NCBI GenBank assembly: GCA_900551015.1
Contig: URUI01000103.1
Span: forward strand, 1-5,549
Direction: 5' to 3'
Length of the DNA stretch: 5,549 bases
Source of the DNA: an uncultured Collinsella sp.
Lineage (GTDB): Bacteria > Actinomycetota > Coriobacteriia > Coriobacteriales > Coriobacteriaceae
Shown here: positions 1 through 5,414 of the stretch, piece after piece
Layout of the letters: every line of letters starts with the position of its first letter
Position numbering within the stretch: position 1 is the first letter of the stretch
Translations under genes and position numbers: made by a program
The notes under the pieces: generated by a model
Databases searched by the model: none
Told to the model about the DNA's origin: nothing
The model's input: only the letters and a program-made list of their open reading frames with translations

Positions 1-29
1 GATTCGGTCGCACGGAGAGCATTTCCCAG

Positions 30-60
30 TTGACAAAACTATAGGAACACCCCCCCGACC
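30..60 (+). promoter_or_regulatory. possible promoter/operator region of the CsoR-like repressor gene
   Basis: A consensus-like -35 hexamer TTGACA lies at 30-35, but no convincing -10 follows at 16-18 bp, because that position is occupied by a run of seven C at 50-56. CsoR/RcnR/FrmR repressors are known to bind G/C-tract operators, often in their own promoters, so the C-run just upstream of the repressor start is a reasonable autoregulatory site. There is no clear dyad with TA-rich flanks as in the best-known operators. The call is therefore an inference from position and composition only. Confidence 0.25.
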
Positions 61-77
61 AGAAACGAGAACCCGCC

Positions 78-350
78 ATGATGGCAGACCATAAATCGGT
101 GACCCGCATGCTCAAAACGGCACGTGGTCAGATCGACGGCATCCTGCGGATGGTCGAGGAGGACCGCTACTGCGTCGATATTTCTACGCAGCTCATGGCA
201 ACGCAGGCGCTCATTGCGCGCATCAACGCCGACGTGCTCAAGGCGCATATCGAGGGCTGCGTGACTTCGGCAATCGAATCGGGCGACGAAGACCTCAAAG
301 CCGCCAAGCTCGCCGAGATCGAACGCGTCGTCGACAAGCTCTCCAAGTAA
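78..350 (+). CDS. CsoR/FrmR-family metal- or thiol-sensing transcriptional repressor
   Basis: This is a 90-aa all-helical repressor of the CsoR/RcnR/FrmR/CstR family (Pfam Trns_repr_metal), at the usual family length. Family members are disc-shaped tetramers that bind DNA until a metal ion, aldehyde or persulfide releases them. Visible signatures are ARGQIDGILRMVEEDRYC around residues 15-32, and KAHIEGC at 55-61. C32, H57 and C61 match the Cys-His-Cys set that binds Cu(I) in CsoR. CstR-type persulfide sensors usually lack the His, and RcnR needs extra His ligands, so copper sensing is the best guess, although formaldehyde or other ligands are not excluded. A second ATG at 81 is an alternative start; the upstream Shine-Dalgarno (ACGAGAA) is weak. 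No copper ATPase or chaperone lies downstream within the window, so the target is either upstream of the window or elsewhere. Confidence 0.93.
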   Translation: MMADHKSVTRMLKTARGQIDGILRMVEEDRYCVDISTQLMATQALIARINADVLKAHIEGCVTSAIESGDEDLKAAKLAEIERVVDKLSK

Positions 351-356
351 TTGGGG

Positions 357-442
357 CATTGGGGACGGACTGCTTTGCACCTTCTTGGTGCATCGGGGAC
401 AGGTATGTTTGCACCACCTTGGTACAGATTGACCTGTCCCCC
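357..442. repeat. tandem REP-like inverted repeat with GGGGAC core
   Basis: Two related half-elements lie in tandem. The first begins at 361 (GGGGACGGACTG) and contains a perfect small hairpin, GCACC at 377-381 and GGTGC at 387-391, around a TTCTT loop. The second begins at 395 with GGGGACAGGT (395-404), which pairs perfectly with ACCTGTCCCC (432-441) and encloses a related GCACC..TTGGT segment at 411-423. The 11-mer CATTGGGGACG (357-367) recurs at 5388-5398. No U-run follows, so this is not a normal terminator. It resembles REP/REPIN-type elements that are mobilised by RAYT transposases elsewhere in a genome; no such transposase is in the window. Confidence 0.6.
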
Positions 443-457
443 TTGCTCTAAATCGGG

Positions 458-463
458 TATAAA
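458..463 (+). promoter_or_regulatory. possible -10 element upstream of the zinc-ribbon membrane protein gene
   Basis: TATAAA at 458-463 lies 33 bp before the chosen ATG at 497, a plausible distance for a short leader. No good -35 is found at 16-18 bp; TTGACC at 429-434 is 23 bp away and inside the REP-like repeat. The call is weak. Confidence 0.25.
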
Positions 464-496
464 GGCGTGCAGCATATCGAACGAAAGGCAATTTGC

Positions 497-970
497 ATGA
501 ATGACTTTATGAAGGGCCGCAATGGCGCCGATGAGCTCACCATCGTTATGGGCTTTGTCGGCATCGTCATCGCGATGATCGGATCGATAGCCCATATCCA
601 GTGGCTCAGCTGGATTGCCATCGCCGTAATCGTGATTGGCGTGCTGCGCGGCCTGTCCAAAAACATCGATGCGCGTCGCAAGGAAAACGCTGCCTTTGTC
701 GCCGCGACCGCGAACGTCCCCGGCTTGGGCAAGTTCGTCGCCAGCTTGGGCGGCGGCGCTGCAGCGGCCAGCACCTCGCGCGCGGCTGGAACGAGCAAGG
801 AAGACTTTGAGCGTGCCAAGCGCACGGCTAAGAAGATGTGGAAGGGCCGCAAAACTACGGCATACCTCAAGTGCCCCAACTGCGGCCAGATGCTCTCCGT
901 CCCCAAGGGCAAAGGCAAGATCCGCGTCACCTGCCCCAAGTGCCACGCCAAGATGGAAACGCGCTCCTAG
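497..970 (+). CDS. small membrane protein with C-terminal zinc ribbon, function unknown
   Basis: This is a 157-aa protein of unknown function. Residues 14-31 and 33-51 are strongly hydrophobic and form two adjacent membrane helices with a very short turn. They are followed by a basic stretch (LSKNIDARRKEN), a Gly/Ala-rich linker around 83-98, a charged Lys/Arg-rich segment at about 101-120, and a C-terminal zinc ribbon with CPNC (C126, C129) and CPKC (C146, C149). The ribbon would lie on the cytoplasmic side if the hairpin has both ends inside. A GTG at 467 could extend the frame by 10 codons. The ATG at 497 is preferred because GAAAGG (483-488) is a correctly spaced Shine-Dalgarno. The gene ends 22 bp before a strong terminator. 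Such ribbons can bind nucleic acid or simply stabilise structure, and nothing here decides between these. Confidence 0.85.
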   Translation: MNDFMKGRNGADELTIVMGFVGIVIAMIGSIAHIQWLSWIAIAVIVIGVLRGLSKNIDARRKENAAFVAATANVPGLGKFVASLGGGAAAASTSRAAGTSKEDFERAKRTAKKMWKGRKTTAYLKCPNCGQMLSVPKGKGKIRVTCPKCHAKMETRS

Positions 971-991
971 CAGCTATACCATAGGAAAAAT

Positions 992-1029
992 AAAAGCCGA
1001 GGCCTCGTGTTGAGACCTCGGCTTTTTTT
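992..1029. terminator. rho-independent, probably bidirectional terminator
   Basis: AAAAGCCGAGGCCTC (992-1006) pairs with GAGACCTCGGCTTTT (1012-1026) with one mismatch around a 5-nt loop (1007-1011). It is followed by a run of seven T ending at 1029, and preceded by a run of A that becomes a U-run in minus-strand RNA. It sits between convergent genes (stops at 970 and 1063) and so can serve both. Confidence 0.9.
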
Positions 1030-1035
1030 GAACGC

Positions 1036-1069
1036 GGCATAGGGGCCGTCCCTTTGTCACACCTATGCC
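1036..1069. repeat. small inverted repeat over the amidohydrolase stop codon
   Basis: GGCATAGG (1036-1043) pairs perfectly with CCTATGCC (1062-1069) across an 18-nt loop that contains GGCCGTCCC. The right arm contains the stop codon of the minus-strand amidohydrolase gene. The GTCCC core, read with the neighbouring TTTGTCACA, resembles the GGGGAC-type elements elsewhere in this window, but it is degenerate. It could equally be an accessory stem ahead of the terminator. Confidence 0.4.
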
Positions 1070-2433
1070 ACGCCGTCGCGGGCGAGCTCCTCGGCCAGCG
1101 CTTCGGCAGGCATGGCCATAATCGTGTCGAGCTCGGCGTCCACCTCGGGAATACGCTTCACCTTGAGTTTGCCCACCAGGTTGCCGCGGCACATCACGTG
1201 CATTGGCTCGCGCAGAGCGCACAGGTCATCGAGCGGGTTCTCGCGCGTCACCAGGATATCGGCGGCCTTGCCGCACTCGACCGTGCCGGTCTCGTCACCC
1301 AGGCCCAGCAGCTCGGCGTTAACCTGCGTGGCCGTATGCAGCGCAAACGCATTGCTCACGCCCACGTACTTGGCAAAGTAAGCGACTTCGCGCCACATGT
1401 CGTACTGCGTCACAAACGGACAGCTCGAGTCCGTGCCCAGGCCCACCTTAACGCCAGCCTCCAGCGCGGCGCGGGCGCTCTCGATAATGCCCGAGCACAC
1501 GATATCGCCGTTCTTCTTTTGTGTGTCGGTCGAATGGGTCTTCTCCGGGTCGAGCAACACAAACGGCAGCGCCGGGCTGATAGTGCAGGTCACACTCGGC
1601 GCACGGTCCTCAAGCTGCGTGCCCGCGGCGCCACGGTACAGCTCCAGAATCTCGGGCGTCATCGGGGCACCGTGCTCGATCGTATCGACGCCGGCCTGAA
1701 GCGCAGCCTTCACGCCCTCGGTGCTCTCGACATGAGCCATGACCGAAAGGCCAACCTCGTGCGCCGCCTTGCACGCCGCCGCGGCGACATCGACCGGCAT
1801 ACGCAGCACGCCCGGCTCGCCCACCTCGGTCGCGTCGAACACGCCGCCCGTTACGAACAGCTTGATGACGTCGGCACCGCGCGCATACAGATCACGTACC
1901 TGCTCGGCCGCCTCGGCGGGACTATTAGCCACCTGAGCGAACAAGCCTGCACCATGGCCACCCGGCACCGTGACGCCCGTTCCCGGCGCCACCAGACGCG
2001 GGCCCTGATACTTGCCGGCATCGATAGCGTCACGCACGGCAATGTCGGCAAACAACGGGTCGCCCGCGCCGCGCACCGTGGTCACGCCGCTTGCCAGCTG
2101 CTGCTGGGCACTGCCCTTGAGGATATGGCGCACGACGGCGCGGCCCACGGGATTGTCGAGCTTCTTCATCAGCGCACCCGCATCGCCCGCCGAGACCGGT
2201 TTGCCCGAACCGCACAGATGCACGTGCATATTGATGAGACCCGGCATGAGATACGCCCCTGCCAGGTCGATGACCTCGGCACCCGCAGGCGCCTGCGCCA
2301 CAGCACTCAGCCCCATCCAGGTGATGATGCCACGCTCGACGGCCACGGCCATATCGGGCTGCGGCTCCATATGCTCCGAACCATCCAGAACGGTCGCATT
2401 GATAAACAACGTGGGACGATCAGCAGACGCCAT
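1063..2433 (-). CDS. metal-dependent amidohydrolase, imidazolonepropionase/prolidase-like group
   Basis: This is a 456-aa protein of the amidohydrolase superfamily (COG1228-like), whose members are metal-dependent TIM-barrel hydrolases acting on amide, cyclic-imide or dipeptide bonds. Visible features in order are an N-terminal beta-sandwich (FINATVLDG, residues 10-18), the metal motif HVH (H70, H72) in PGLINMHVHLCG, VTTVRGAGD at 117-125, and VIKLFVTGG with the likely carboxylated K191. H234 (VMAHVES), H254 (TIEHG) and the catalytic/metal D335 (GLGTDSS) follow, then a C-terminal sandwich return with GKAADILV. The full metal set suggests an active binuclear enzyme. No signal peptide is seen, so it is probably cytoplasmic. 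The start is ATG at 2433 with AGGGAGGAG just upstream; the open frame continues to 2610 but that stretch is not protein-like. Closest relatives include X-Pro or X-Arg/Lys dipeptidases and hydantoinase-like enzymes; the exact substrate cannot be told from sequence, and histidine degradation is unlikely without hut neighbours. Confidence 0.9.
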   Translation of the reverse strand: MASADRPTLFINATVLDGSEHMEPQPDMAVAVERGIITWMGLSAVAQAPAGAEVIDLAGAYLMPGLINMHVHLCGSGKPVSAGDAGALMKKLDNPVGRAVVRHILKGSAQQQLASGVTTVRGAGDPLFADIAVRDAIDAGKYQGPRLVAPGTGVTVPGGHGAGLFAQVANSPAEAAEQVRDLYARGADVIKLFVTGGVFDATEVGEPGVLRMPVDVAAAACKAAHEVGLSVMAHVESTEGVKAALQAGVDTIEHGAPMTPEILELYRGAAGTQLEDRAPSVTCTISPALPFVLLDPEKTHSTDTQKKNGDIVCSGIIESARAALEAGVKVGLGTDSSCPFVTQYDMWREVAYFAKYVGVSNAFALHTATQVNAELLGLGDETGTVECGKAADILVTRENPLDDLCALREPMHVMCRGNLVGKLKVKRIPEVDAELDTIMAMPAEALAEELARDGVA

Positions 2434-2472
2434 ATCGAGCTCCTCCCTCACGATCAACTTGAACATTTGTCC

Positions 2473-2478
2473 ATTATC
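2473..2478 (-). promoter_or_regulatory. possible -10 element of the amidohydrolase gene
   Basis: On the minus strand GATAAT lies about 40 bp upstream of the ATG at 2433, in the 151-bp gap between the gene and repeat array A. No recognisable -35 hexamer is present at the usual distance. The rest of the gap (2479-2584) shows nothing I can name. Confidence 0.25.
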
Positions 2479-2584
2479 ACCCAGCGCGGCAAGGTTGCTG
2501 CGGACACATCGGCTAACGGAAGGAAGAGAAGGGCGTGAGGATGAACAGACCCGCACAGCGATGCTTCGGTCGTTCCAGCAAAAC

Positions 2585-2881
2585 GTCTTGATCTGTAACA
2601 GGTGGACCATCTTTAACCTTCCAAATGTTACAGATCGAGATTTTCAGTCGTGCGTCCAACCTTTGTCTCAATCTGTAACAGTTAGGTCGAATTTAGGCCG
2701 CTAGATGTTACAGATCGAGATATTCTCCAGCCCCGCTGTCAAACGTCTAGATCTGTAACAAGTAGACAGGTTTTCGGCCTCTAGATGTTACAGATTGAGA
2801 TCTTTTAGCGGTAGCCAACCTTCTGTCTTGATCTGTAACAGTTACGAGGCCAAACGACCCCTTGTTGTTACAGATCGAGAC
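2585..2881. repeat. repeat array A: four 57-bp inverted-repeat units, 80-bp period
   Basis: There are four units at 2585-2641, 2665-2721, 2745-2801 and 2825-2881. Each has a left arm of consensus GTCTYGATCTGTAACA, a loop of exactly 25 nt, and a right arm of consensus TGTTACAGATYGAGAY, which is the inverse complement. Starts are exactly 80 bp apart, so linkers are 23 nt. Loops diverge in sequence but share a trend: GTTAG or GTAGAC near the start, GGCC near position 16-19, and CTAGA/CTAAA at the end. Transcribed from either strand, each unit could fold into a 16-bp hairpin. No U-runs follow, so these are not ordinary terminators. The array lies between the putative nuclease gene stop (2923) and the amidohydrolase gene, and is not translated in any convincing frame. 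It is not a CRISPR array, because neighbouring arms alternate orientation and loops are similar between the two arrays. Confidence 0.95.
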
Positions 2882-2922
2882 AAACTCGGCAGGAACAACC
2901 ACATCCGCGTCAGTTACACCCC

Positions 2923-3993
2923 TCAGCGCCCATACCACTGCCGCCTCCACTGCTCAGCCAAATCGGCCCACTGCGGAATGCCCGCCAGTCTCATCTTTTC
3001 AGCCAGCTTCCCCGGGTTCTTGAGTTCATCAAACGTAAACCGAAGCACCTTGTGCCCGAGCATCGTCAGATGAGACTCTCGCTGGCGTTCCGCCACGAAC
3101 GGGTCGACCGACTCCCGGTCCTCACCATCCTGCAGGGTATACTTTCCCTTCCCGTCGAGCTCGCCGATGACACATTTCCCGTCCTCGAGCCTCCAAAAAT
3201 AATCGACGCGAAACACTTGGCCCGGATCGAGCGGATCGCAAAACTCCACCTGCAACTCTGGCACCGGAAAACCGTATGCAATAAAGAACGCCCGAAAACG
3301 AGACTCGCCGCCGTTTTCGGACAGCCCGTCCGCATGCGACGCAATCACCTGAGCTCTGCGACACCCTCGCCTGCCCTCGCAATCGGCCTGGAGCCGTTCG
3401 CACAGGTCATCGCGCGATTCGCCCTTTGCCCGCAACGCAGAGTCGGCAATCGCCAGGCCATACGAAAACGGCGCGCGCAGCAGGCAATCCTCTACCGTGC
3501 GCCAAAACGGCGTCACCCGCACGCCGTCGACTTGTTCAAGCGCACCCGCCGCCTGCGGACGCAACAGCCGGCATCCCGCACTCAGCGGCACCGAGCAACC
3601 TGTCTTAACAAGAAATCGCGGTCCAAGCAGATCATTCGGCACCTCCAGGCCCCATATCAGCGCGGCATCATACCCCCAAAACGCCCAATCGGGATGAAAC
3701 TCTGCAAGCCCTTTGATGGTACGCAGCGCTCGCTCCGCCGGCTTCAACGCATCCCAATCATGTTGCAAGCAGAACAAATACGGCTCGGGCTCCGCAATAT
3801 CATCGGTTCCCACATGACGCCGCAGCCACATGAGCTCGGTATGGTCGTGTGTCACAAGCAGCACGCCTTGTTCAGCCGCCTCCGTGAGCCTGGCAAGCAT
3901 CCTATTCCGCGCCAAAGTGTTACGTGTCGCCTGCTTGTGTTTAAGAACGGTATTAGACACTTTCATCACCACCACATCGGAGAAATGGGCCAT
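2923..3993 (-). CDS. AbiEi-like / DUF559-type protein with PD-(D/E)XK nuclease-like C-terminus
   Basis: This is a 356-aa protein resembling the actinobacterial family that joins an AbiEi-like transcriptional-regulator part to a DUF559/Vsr-like endonuclease fold. Residues about 28-62 look like a winged helix (RMLARLTEAAEQGVLLVTHD). The middle holds WAFWGYDAALIWGLEVP (103-119), matching the family's Ser/Ala-Gly-Leu-Pro segment, then GVRVTPFWRTVEDCLL (157-172) and a helical stretch with a GRRG motif. The C-terminus has E230 (GGESRFR), VPELQVEF (244-251), RVDYFW with D264, GELDGKGKY with E278, D280 and K282, AERQRESHL (301-309), and VLRFTFDEL (316-324). These match a PD-(D/E)XK core with apparently intact acids. 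The frame is open to an ATG at 4059, but that start lies inside repeat array B, so 3993 is chosen; ATG 3966 is an alternative, and neither has a good Shine-Dalgarno. Repeat arrays flank the gene on both sides. A role in defence or toxin-antitoxin is possible but unproven; no obvious AbiEii-type toxin partner lies alongside. Confidence 0.82.
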   Translation of the reverse strand: MAHFSDVVVMKVSNTVLKHKQATRNTLARNRMLARLTEAAEQGVLLVTHDHTELMWLRRHVGTDDIAEPEPYLFCLQHDWDALKPAERALRTIKGLAEFHPDWAFWGYDAALIWGLEVPNDLLGPRFLVKTGCSVPLSAGCRLLRPQAAGALEQVDGVRVTPFWRTVEDCLLRAPFSYGLAIADSALRAKGESRDDLCERLQADCEGRRGCRRAQVIASHADGLSENGGESRFRAFFIAYGFPVPELQVEFCDPLDPGQVFRVDYFWRLEDGKCVIGELDGKGKYTLQDGEDRESVDPFVAERQRESHLTMLGHKVLRFTFDELKNPGKLAEKMRLAGIPQWADLAEQWRRQWYGR

Positions 3994-4019
3994 CGCCGCT
4001 GTTGCCGCCGCCGACAAAC

Positions 4020-4317
4020 GTCTTGATCTGTAACAGTTACGAGCACAAGTAGCCGCCAAACGTTACAGATCGAGACATTCGTGCAGCATTGCACCTCTTT
4101 GTCTCAATCTGTAACAGTTAGGTCGAGTTTTGGCCTGTAGATGTTACAGATTGAGACATTCCCCCAGCCAGGCGCCAAACGTCTCGATCTGTAACAGCTA
4201 GACGTTCTCCAGGCCCCTAAACGTTACAGATTTAGACAAACCAGCGGCGCCCAAGCATTCGTCTCGATCTGTAACAGGTAGACTGGTTTTTTGTCCCTAA
4301 ACGTTACAGATCGAGAC
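4020..4317. repeat. repeat array B: four 57-bp inverted-repeat units, 80/81-bp period
   Basis: There are four units at 4020-4076, 4101-4157, 4181-4237 and 4261-4317, of the same family as array A. Each has 16-bp arms (left GTCTYGATCTGTAACA, right YGTTACAGATYGAGAC) around a loop of exactly 25 nt. Steps are 81, 80 and 80 bp. In three of four units the right arm begins with C instead of T, a difference from array A that marks array B as a distinct sub-lineage. The second unit is nearly identical to the second unit of array A (51 of 57 positions by eye). The array occupies the gap between the 235-aa gene (stop at 4354) and the start of the putative nuclease gene (3993). It would therefore form the leader of that gene if transcribed through, and any promoter for the nuclease gene must lie in or beyond it. 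Confidence 0.95.
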
Positions 4318-4340
4318 AAATAGACAGGCGACGGCGCTGC

Positions 4341-4354
4341 GACAGCCCGTCCCC
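4341..4354 (-). repeat. possible solo half of the GGGGAC repeat at a gene end
   Basis: On the minus strand GGGGACGGGCTGTC starts at the last base of the 235-aa gene's stop codon and matches GGGGACGGACTG at 361-372 in 11 of 12 positions. No pairing arm is visible, so it is a remnant or a chance match. Confidence 0.25.
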
Positions 4355-5061
4355 TACTCCCATTCCTGCTCGTAAATATTGAGCGACTTTACGTACCGCC
4401 CCTGGGCGCCCATGATGTCGCGGACCAGCCGTAAGAAGAAGCTGATACACGAGGTGTCGAAACCGTCCTCTAGGTCCTCGGGATGCACCGCACCCGGCCC
4501 GTCGACCGCCGTGTCGCTCAGGCGCGCGATGTCATACAAGTAGAGCTGCCCCGCCGTCAGCCAGACATCGTCGACGCACGCGAGTCGCACCGCAATCGCT
4601 CCATCGTTCCAGTGCTCCTTTTGCACGATATGCGGGTCGTAGACATCAAAGCGATGATCGGTGCGTGTGTCCTTCAGCGCGACCATGCCGGACGCAGGAT
4701 CCTTGTCCAAAATGCCAAAGCGAGAGAAGTACTGCGTGCCGCGCACCTGCTTAAGTCGCCCAAGCGAGGCAGGAGAAATTGACGCTGGCGGCTCATCCAC
4801 ATATAGCTCGAGCAGCGTCTTGCCATGGCGATAGGGGCGCTCAAACAGCAGCCAATCGGTAAACGCCATGTTGTAGGCCATGATTTCGTTTTGAGAAGGT
4901 TCCTCGCAATAGCTGAGCCACGGATCGACGATAATCTCGAACTGCTCGCGCGCCGGCTCCAGAAACTGAAACTTCCGCAGCATCCAAAAATGGGCCATGT
5001 CGGCAATATCGTTGCCGACGGCTTCAGCCAGCTCTGCTCGGTCAAAAACTTGGTCAGTCAT
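4354..5061 (-). CDS. uncharacterised acidic protein, 235 aa
   Basis: I do not recognise a named family with confidence. The protein is soluble-looking, acidic and rich in aromatic residues, with no signal peptide or membrane segment. Visible parts are an N-terminal helical region with WLSYCEEPSQNEIMAYNMAF (48-67), the segment TDWLLFERPYRHGKTLLELY (68-87), then a mostly beta-like middle with YFSRFGILDKD (111-121), GMVALKDTRTDHRFDVYD (125-142) and IAVRLACVDDVWLTAG (156-171). A helical C-terminus follows (SCISFFLRLVRDIMGAQGRY, 204-223). The pattern of a W-hydrophobic-FE motif followed by a short beta domain that reads like 'L.D..T...F.V.D' recalls proteins that often carry a SEC-C zinc motif, but no such Cys cluster is present here. 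The start at 5061 is supported by a strong GGAGG five bases upstream. It lies between gltD and array B in the same orientation. Confidence 0.85.
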   Translation of the reverse strand: MTDQVFDRAELAEAVGNDIADMAHFWMLRKFQFLEPAREQFEIIVDPWLSYCEEPSQNEIMAYNMAFTDWLLFERPYRHGKTLLELYVDEPPASISPASLGRLKQVRGTQYFSRFGILDKDPASGMVALKDTRTDHRFDVYDPHIVQKEHWNDGAIAVRLACVDDVWLTAGQLYLYDIARLSDTAVDGPGAVHPEDLEDGFDTSCISFFLRLVRDIMGAQGRYVKSLNIYEQEWE

Positions 5062-5108
5062 GGCATCCTCCTCAAACTGATGGACCTCAATTTGAGCTTA
5101 CGAGGAGG
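5062..5108 (-). promoter_or_regulatory. strong Shine-Dalgarno with a complementary upstream anti-SD segment
   Basis: On the minus strand GAGGAGG (5073-5067) is the Shine-Dalgarno of the 235-aa gene. A perfect complement, CCTCCTC (5108-5102), lies 28 nt upstream in the same leader. Between them is CTCAAATTGAG (5096-5086), itself a small palindrome, whose CTCAAA can alternatively pair with the TTTGAG that overlaps the Shine-Dalgarno. The leader can thus fold so that the ribosome site is hidden, in at least two ways. Whether this is regulatory is an inference. Confidence 0.4.
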
Positions 5109-5356
5109 GTGGGCAGCCACTGTCGGCACGGGTAAAATAGGCCTCCGGCTGCAAACCAGATGCTAACCAAACACTTGGCGGGACACTTGACCGAATATGC
5201 GCGCCGCAAAGAAACGGCAGGTAGACATAGACAGCCGACCCGCCATTTTAAGCCAAACGCCCGCTGCCACCACAGAAACAACAGGTGGCCACAGCCCAAG
5301 AAGTCGGCAAATGAGCACCCACACGTCGACAAACGAGCAAATCGCTCGCAAAGAGT
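5109..5356. other. intergenic stretch without a recognised gene
   Basis: These 248 bases lie between the leader of the 235-aa gene and the repeat downstream of gltD. Short open frames exist on both strands, but none has a Shine-Dalgarno, family-like sequence or typical codon use. A minus-strand TATTTT near 5131-5136 could be a -10 for the 235-aa gene, but no matching -35 is evident. I see no RNA gene or larger repeat. Confidence 0.5.
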
Positions 5357-5412
5357 GTCCCCAACGACTAGACAAAAAATGACTAGTCATTGGGGACGTT
5401 CTTAAATGACTA
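5357..5412. repeat. REP-like nested inverted repeat, possible gltD terminator
   Basis: GTCCCCAACGACTAG (5357-5371) pairs with CTAGTCATTGGGGAC (5383-5397) with one mismatch around an 11-nt loop containing six A. A second, overlapping pair is TAGTCATT (5384-5391) with AATGACTA (5405-5412). The CATTGGGGACG 11-mer is shared with the repeat at 357-367. It begins three bases after the gltD stop on the minus strand. The minus strand also has the palindrome ATGACTAGTCAT followed by a U-run (5390-5374), so it may work as a terminator for gltD. Confidence 0.65.
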
Positions 5413-5414
5413 CT

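Noticed and set aside
167..951. Long minus-strand open frames opposite the repressor and zinc-ribbon genes
   Set aside because: They are shadows of the two well-supported plus-strand genes, and cross the intergenic repeat and both genes.
1054..2538. Long 494-aa plus-strand open frame opposite the amidohydrolase gene
   Set aside because: It is an antisense shadow in GC-rich DNA; the minus-strand frame has clear amidohydrolase motifs and a good Shine-Dalgarno.
2434..2610. N-terminal extension of the amidohydrolase to 2610
   Set aside because: The extra 59 residues are not family-like, would run into array A, and a strong Shine-Dalgarno precedes the ATG at 2433.
2585..2641. Array units as ordinary rho-independent terminators
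   Set aside because: Stems are long but lack G/C-rich bases and following U-runs, loops are 25 nt, and eight copies in two gaps would be excessive.
2585..2881. CRISPR array
   Set aside because: The 16-bp repeats alternate orientation, are shorter than normal CRISPR repeats, the intervening sequences resemble each other between arrays, and no cas gene is present.
3052..4026. 324-aa plus-strand open frame opposite the putative nuclease gene
   Set aside because: The sequence is His/Arg/Pro-rich and low in family-like motifs, as expected for the antisense of a real gene.
5160..5405. Short open frames of 61-81 aa on both strands upstream of the 235-aa gene
   Set aside because: They overlap each other, have no Shine-Dalgarno, and show no protein-like composition.
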